Source: Spiro-02 sp964465155 (lineage in GTDB: Bacteria > Spirochaetota > Spirochaetia > Sphaerochaetales > Sphaerochaetaceae). From it: a stretch of 11,118 nt of DNA. Each line of letters begins with the position of its first letter. Position 1 is the first letter of the stretch. The notes under the pieces were generated by a model that saw only the letters and a program-made list of their open reading frames with translations, did no database searches and was not told where the DNA came from. Positions 7,555 to 11,118 of the stretch are shown here, one piece after another. The position numbers and the translations under genes are program-made. The stretch spans positions 1 to 11,118 of the forward strand of contig CAYXIH010000065.1 in the NCBI GenBank assembly GCA_964465155.1, given 5' to 3'.

Positions 7555-7709
7555 NNNNNNNNNNNNNNNNNNNNNNNNNNNNNNNNNNNNNNNNNNNNNN
7601 NNNNNNNNNNNNNNNNNNNNNNNNNNNNNNNNNNNNNNNNNNNNNNNNNNNNNNTGGGGCAATGCGTAGGAGCTGGGAACTACCGGCAGGCAACCCATTA
7701 CTCAAAGAG
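7500..7709. repeat. Exact 55-bp duplicate flanking the first assembly gap (artefact)
   Basis: The 55 bases at 7500-7554 are repeated without a mismatch at 7655-7709, either side of 100 Ns. This is what results when two contigs that share a k-mer-length overlap are scaffolded without being merged. Deleting 155 nt (Ns plus one copy) puts both halves of the MATE gene in one frame. It should not be read as a biological repeat. Confidence 0.9.
7555..7654. other. Assembly gap (100 Ns), probably zero real length
   Basis: A run of exactly 100 unknown bases within the MATE gene. Because the flanks overlap by 55 bp and the joined protein is complete, the true missing length is probably none. Confidence 0.95.
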
Positions 7710-8106
7710 CCTCCTCACATTGGTATACGGAGCAGTCTTGGTGGTATGCCTCCCCCTGTATCTCTTTGCCCCGCAAATTGTCTCGATATTCAACCTCAGC
7801 CCGGAGGCGAGTGAGATGGCAATCTTCCTGGTGCGGATGACCATGGTGGTCAGCGTCGTCGTCTGGCCAACCGCATTCACCATCCCAAACTTCCTCAGGG
7901 CAGCGGGGGACGTGAAATACCCAATGGTCATCAGCCTGGTCTCGATGTGGACGTTCCGTGTGGTCTGCAGCTATGTCCTGGGCCAGTGGCTGGGCATGGG
8001 ATTGCCAGGTGTCTGGATAGCAATGTATATTGACTGGGTCTTCAGGACCATTTGTTTCGTATACCGCTTTGCCAAAGGGGGCTGGAAGAACAAGCAGGTC
8101 ATCTGA
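7655..8106 (+). CDS. MATE-family efflux transporter, 3' part
   Basis: The C-terminal part of the same MATE exporter that begins at 6584. The first 55 bases repeat the end of the 5' part (GQCVGAGNYRQATHYSK), and new sequence begins at 7710 with 'SLLTLVYGAVLVVCLPLYLF'. Further family features are 'VWPTAFTIPNFLRAAGD' and the closing helices around 'GLPGVWIAMYIDWVFR'. The first codon in frame after the gap starts at 7657. The protein ends in a short basic tail (FAKGGWKNKQVI). The next gene begins 14 nt downstream, so co-transcription is very likely. The apparent frame difference from the 5' part is fully explained by the 155 nt of gap plus duplicate; I see no sign that the gene is broken. Confidence 0.88.
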
Positions 8107-8120
8107 AGATTGGAGGTCAT

Positions 8121-9832
8121 ATGCGCATACTCTCAATCCCGTTGGATGAACGTCCTTTCACAAGCTCCTACGCCCAGCAAATTGCCGCAACGCTGCCATA
8201 TGTGCAGTTCATTCAGCCAGATGCACGCCTCCTCTCGTCAAAGAAACAGGCCGCCGACATAGAGCTCCTCTGGGAATATGTCATGCGGGAAATCCCCACC
8301 TGCAGCTATGCTATCCTCAGTGCCGACATGCTCATATATGGAGGGCTCCTCCCCTCCAGGATACATACCCTGGACGAGTACATCCTCCAAGAACGGACAA
8401 GGCGCTTCGAACAGCTCAAGCAGATAGCCCCGAACTGCAAGATCATGGTGTTTGCCACGATCATGCGGATCCCCACCTACAACGACAGCTGCGAGGAGCC
8501 GGACTACCAAGATACCTATGGCAACCTGCTGTACCAATACAGCATTGCGACTGCGAACAAGATCTCCGACCCTTCGCAGCAACAGAAGCTGCAGGAACTA
8601 GAGACGCTCATTCCCCAAGCAGTCAGACGGGAGTTCATCCACCGCAGGAGGGTCAACTTCCAAGTCCTCATGCAGCTGCTACATGCCTATGGGGCTGGGG
8701 CATTCGACTCCCTGGTCATCCCAATGGATGACAATAGCCCCCAAGGTCTGCAGGTGGTCGAGCGCAAGGCCCTGGAAGGGAATATCGCAAGCCACGATCT
8801 CCATGTGGATATCTATCCTGGTGCCGATGAAGTCAGCTGCACCCTTCTGTCACGTTGCCTGCTCGACCATGCAGGCAGCAAGCCGACAGTAGCCTGCATG
8901 TGGTCCACGCAAAACGGTCCCGATATCATTCCCAAGTATGAGGGGCAACCGTATGGACAAACGGTCCTTGCCCATATTGCAAGTGCCGGGATGCAGGCCC
9001 TCTCCCCCAGCGGACACGAGTTTGCGGATGCAGACTTGGTCCTGGCGGTCAACACCCCCCAGATGGCCATGCTGGAGAGCTCAGAACAAACAATATCCAC
9101 CCCTTCCGAAGAAATGATCCAGTTTGTCCAAGAGATCCAACAGTGCATCTCACAGGGAAAACGGGTACTGCTGGCAGACGTGGCGTACGCAAATGGATCG
9201 GACTTGACCCTCATCAGCCTCTTGGCAAAGAAGCACCTGTTCACTGAACTCGCTGGGTACAGTGCGATCAACACAAACGGCAACTCATTGGGGACAGTCC
9301 TTGCCCAGGGAACTGCATCCCTGCTCGGAGCCAATACCCTCAGCTTGGTATGCGAGCGGCTGGTGGACGATTGCGCCTACCAAGCAGTAGCGCGCCCACT
9401 GACATCCATGATGTATCCCAAATCATGGCAACAAACACAACCTGGTACCATGGAGGCGATCAAGTTCTTCATGGAGCATGCCACCTCGCACTTCCTGGGG
9501 ACACTCCCCTACACGTTTGACATTGAGTTGCCATGGCAGCGGCTCTTCGAATGCAGGCTCTCCCCGACGAAGGAACACCAGAAATCACACCAAGTCACGA
9601 ACTCAAAAGAGTCCCGTCCCCATGCCTCCGCTACATATGATTCGTTGCTCAATGACCTGCAGCAGATGCAGATTGACCAGCATACACCGGTCCTGATCCA
9701 TTCTTCCTGCAAGAGCATCGGCACGGTCGAGGGGGGAGCAGATACCGTGCTGGATGCACTGCAGCACTATTTTGCAGACACCATCCTCATCCTGCCAACC
9801 CATACGTGGGATACCATCAACCCAGAGCATCC
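8121..9832 (+). CDS. DUF4127 protein fused to AAC(3)/YokD-type acetyltransferase, 5' part (up to assembly gap)
   Basis: The first 570 residues of a two-domain protein. Residues 1 to about 480 match DUF4127 (PF13552, unknown function): PLDERP (7-12), SADMLIYGGLLPSR (67-80), IPMDDNSPQG (200-209), YPGADEVSCTLLSR (232-245) and a 'DVAYANGSD' motif near residue 355. A polar linker (about 482-504, rich in Lys, His, Ser) joins it to the start of an Antibiotic_NAT domain. That domain shows 'HSSCKSIGTVEGGADTV' (527-543) and 'LPTHTWDTINPEHP' just before the Ns. This family transfers acetyl from acetyl-CoA to an amine; relatives include aminoglycoside 3-N-acetyltransferases, but many are not resistance enzymes. 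No stop codon lies between the domains. The ATG at 8121 follows GGAGG by 4 nt. No signal peptide is seen, so it is probably cytoplasmic. DUF4127 proteins are normally about 500 residues and stand alone, as far as I know. Confidence 0.88.
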
Positions 9833-9932
9833 NNNNNNNNNNNNNNNNNNNNNNNNNNNNNNNNNNNNNNNNNNNNNNNNNNNNNNNNNNNNNNNNNNNN
9901 NNNNNNNNNNNNNNNNNNNNNNNNNNNNNNNN
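9833..9932. other. Assembly gap (100 Ns) inside the acetyltransferase domain
   Basis: Unlike the first gap, the flanks share no overlap, so real sequence is missing and 100 is a placeholder. Comparison from memory with family members suggests about 40-55 codons are lost, including the conserved 'HPTHS'-type histidine segment. To keep frame the true length must leave remainder 2 when divided by 3. Confidence 0.9.
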
Positions 9933-10339
9933 TGCTGGCAAACGACATCACATGCGACACCCCCTGCAACAGGAACTCCACCTGGGGCAAGCTCATTGAT
10001 GAGGACGCAACGATCATGCTGGTGGGGGTAACCCTCACAAGGAACACCTTCATGCATGGAGTTGAGGAGTGGATCGATATCCCCGGCAGGCTGAGCGACG
10101 CCCATACATCATACTGGACAGTCTTGGAAGATGGCACGAAAGTAGAGGTTCCCTCAAGAAGGCACATCGGCCATCCGTCGGACAACTTCGACAGGATCCT
10201 AGATACATCAATTGCAGATGGCGTGGTTCACACAGGGAGCCTGGGCAATGCCCCGGTACTCTTCTTCAAGGCAAGGGCAATGGCAGAGCAGACGCTGTGG
10301 CAACTGTGGCTCAACCCACGGATATTTGATGACAATTGA
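9933..10339 (+). CDS. AAC(3)/YokD-type acetyltransferase domain, 3' part of the DUF4127 fusion
   Basis: The C-terminal 134 residues of the acetyltransferase domain begun before the gap; the first full codon is at 9935. Family features in order: 'CNRNSTWGKL' (the substrate/CoA loop), 'GVTLTRNTFMHGVEEW', 'IPGRLSDAHTSYW', 'VEVPSRRHIGHPSDNFDRIL' and 'GVVHTGSLGNAPVLFFKARAM', ending 'LNPRIFDDN'. Together with the 5' half this gives a near-complete Antibiotic_NAT domain of about 240-260 residues. It is best read as the same gene as 8121-9832, not as a separate gene. The two flanks fit the same family on either side of the missing block, and no ribosome site or start is seen here. The whole fusion would be about 750 residues. 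It is the last gene of the operon; a hairpin terminator follows within 5 nt of the stop. The substrate is unknown. Confidence 0.85.
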
Positions 10340-10342
10340 AGA

Positions 10343-10378
10343 ACAAGGGGCGTAGAAATCAATTCTACATCCCCTTGT
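10343..10378. terminator. Hairpin terminator between convergent transcripts
   Basis: Outer stem acaagggg/ccccttgt (10343-10350 with 10371-10378) and inner stem gtagaa/ttctac (10352-10357 with 10363-10368) are separated by a small internal loop (one base against two), with a 5-nt loop atcaa. On the minus strand it is followed by a T-rich TTCTTCAATT, a reasonable terminator for the sugar-permease gene. On the plus strand the tail is weaker (GCTTAACCTTT), but it begins only 4 nt after the fusion-gene stop, so it probably serves both. Confidence 0.8.
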
Positions 10379-10380
10379 GC

Positions 10381-11118
10381 TTAACCTTTGACCGCTCCAG
10401 CAGTCAAACCTCTGATCACATACTTCTGCAAGATCATAGTCAGGATAATTGCTGGAGTCACGATTGCAACTGCAGCTGCCATCACAGCTCCCCATGCGAC
10501 TTCTACATAGGAAAGGAAGTTGTAAACCGCAATCGGCAAGGTTCGCGTCTTCTGTTGGCTCAGAACTTGCGAGAACATGAAGTTATTCCAAGAGAATATG
10601 AATGACAACGTTGCAGCTGTCACCACACCCGGACCTGAAAGCGGTATCATGATCGCCATGAACGTCTTTTGCCGCGTTGCTCCATCAACACGAGCAGATT
10701 CTTCTATCTCCAAAGGCACGGACTCGAAATATGAGGACATAATCCATACGACCAGTGGAAGGGCAATGAGAATATGCGAAAGAATCAAAGCCGTATAAGA
10801 ATCCATGAGATGCAACCTGGAGAAAACAATATACCAAGGCATCAAAAATGAAATACCGGGCATCAGCCTTGCCACAAGGATAAGTACCAACAGTTTGCGT
10901 TGTTTGAACCGGGCAATCGTATATGCCGCAGGCAACCCCATCACCAAAGAAAGGGATACAGCAGAAAAGGCGACAATCACCGAGTTCTTGAGGTAATGCA
11001 AGAAATCTTGTTCATAGAACACGCGTGTATAGTTCTCAAGTGTTGGTGCAAACACGAATGAAGGGGGCCATGAGACAATCTCCACTTGGGTCTTGAATGA
11101 AGAAAGAGTCATCCAAAG
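10381..11118 (-). CDS. Carbohydrate ABC transporter permease, MalG type (3' part, start outside window)
   Basis: The C-terminal 245 residues of a sugar-importer permease of the MalG/CUT1 group, one of two membrane subunits that would pair with a MalF-like protein and a family 1 sugar-binding protein. The frame stays open to the right edge ('LWMTLSSFKTQ'), and family members are about 275 residues, so only some 30 residues with the first helix are missing; the ATG at 11112 is internal. The periplasmic 'PPSFVFAPTLENYTRVF' segment (18-34), the EAA loop EESARVDGA (139-147) followed by IPLSGPG (158-164), 'FSWNNFMFS' (175-183) and the closing 'YVIRGLTAGAVKG' (233-245) are all typical. It converges on the rightward operon. 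Its GC, about 45% by hand count over 10561-11040, is clearly below that of the genes to its left. The sugar is unknown. Confidence 0.93.
   Translation of the reverse strand, partial: LWMTLSSFKTQVEIVSWPPSFVFAPTLENYTRVFYEQDFLHYLKNSVIVAFSAVSLSLVMGLPAAYTIARFKQRKLLVLILVARLMPGISFLMPWYIVFSRLHLMDSYTALILSHILIALPLVVWIMSSYFESVPLEIEESARVDGATRQKTFMAIMIPLSGPGVVTAATLSFIFSWNNFMFSQVLSQQKTRTLPIAVYNFLSYVEVAWGAVMAAAVAIVTPAIILTMILQKYVIRGLTAGAVKG

Noticed and set aside
7500..7709. A genuine tandem repeat or a mobile-element target duplication
   Set aside because: The copies are 55 bp, perfect, and separated only by 100 Ns. Collapsing them restores a normal gene, so contig overlap is the simpler explanation.
9933..10339. 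A separate small acetyltransferase gene, or a frameshifted pseudogene
   Set aside because: No start codon with a ribosome site is present, the N-terminal half of the same domain lies just before the gap in the preceding gene, and the N-run length is nominal, so the frame difference carries no meaning.
8121..10339. Calling the fusion an aminoglycoside-resistance gene
   Set aside because: The AAC(3)-like family includes many enzymes with other substrates. Fusion to DUF4127 and the importer operon context do not specifically support antibiotic resistance.

Overview
The window looks like one scaffold piece from a spirochaete, most likely a Sphaerochaeta-like member. This is an inference from lipoprotein and secretion leaders running into 'ANGTKEA' or 'AGGSSE'-type linkers, from the dense ABC-importer content, and from a GC content that I hand-counted at roughly 57-65% in sampled coding lines. 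No rRNA, tRNA, CRISPR array or insertion sequence was seen. The assembly has two 100-N gaps (7555-7654 and 9833-9932). Both fall inside genes and both can be interpreted.

Left part (1-3346, minus strand): a three-gene ABC importer of the ferric-ion/AfuABC-FbpABC type. The order is substrate-binding protein (3346-2198), double-length fused permease (2081-273), and ATPase (253 to beyond the left edge). A strong hairpin sits between the binding-protein gene and the permease gene.

Middle (3347-3614): an AT-rich divergent promoter region. It holds a good sigma-70-type promoter facing right, a weaker candidate facing left, a 14-bp palindrome and a 10-bp direct repeat.

Centre (3615-10339, plus strand): a tightly packed five-gene operon. 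The first three genes form a TrpXYZ-like importer (COG2984 binding protein, COG4120 permease with an extra charged tail, COG1101 ATPase). A MATE-family efflux protein starts 16 nt after the ATPase. Fourteen nt after the MATE gene comes a gene whose N-terminal ~480 residues are a DUF4127 protein. Its C-terminal part, in the same reading frame, is an AAC(3)/YokD-type (Antibiotic_NAT) acetyltransferase. This DUF4127-acetyltransferase fusion, co-transcribed with both an importer and an exporter, is the most interesting item here. A plausible but unproven reading is that the operon takes up a small amine-containing or aromatic molecule, acetylates or otherwise modifies it, and exports a product or toxic analogue.

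Right end (10340-11118): a long hairpin terminator lies between convergent transcripts, followed by the 3' part of a MalG-type sugar permease on the minus strand. That gene is clearly lower in GC (about 45% by hand count) than its left neighbours.

Both gaps look like assembly artefacts. The first is flanked by an exact 55-bp duplicate, and removing one copy plus the Ns restores a normal 455-residue MATE protein. The second hides a piece of the acetyltransferase domain, and the apparent frame change across it only means that the 100-N length is nominal.
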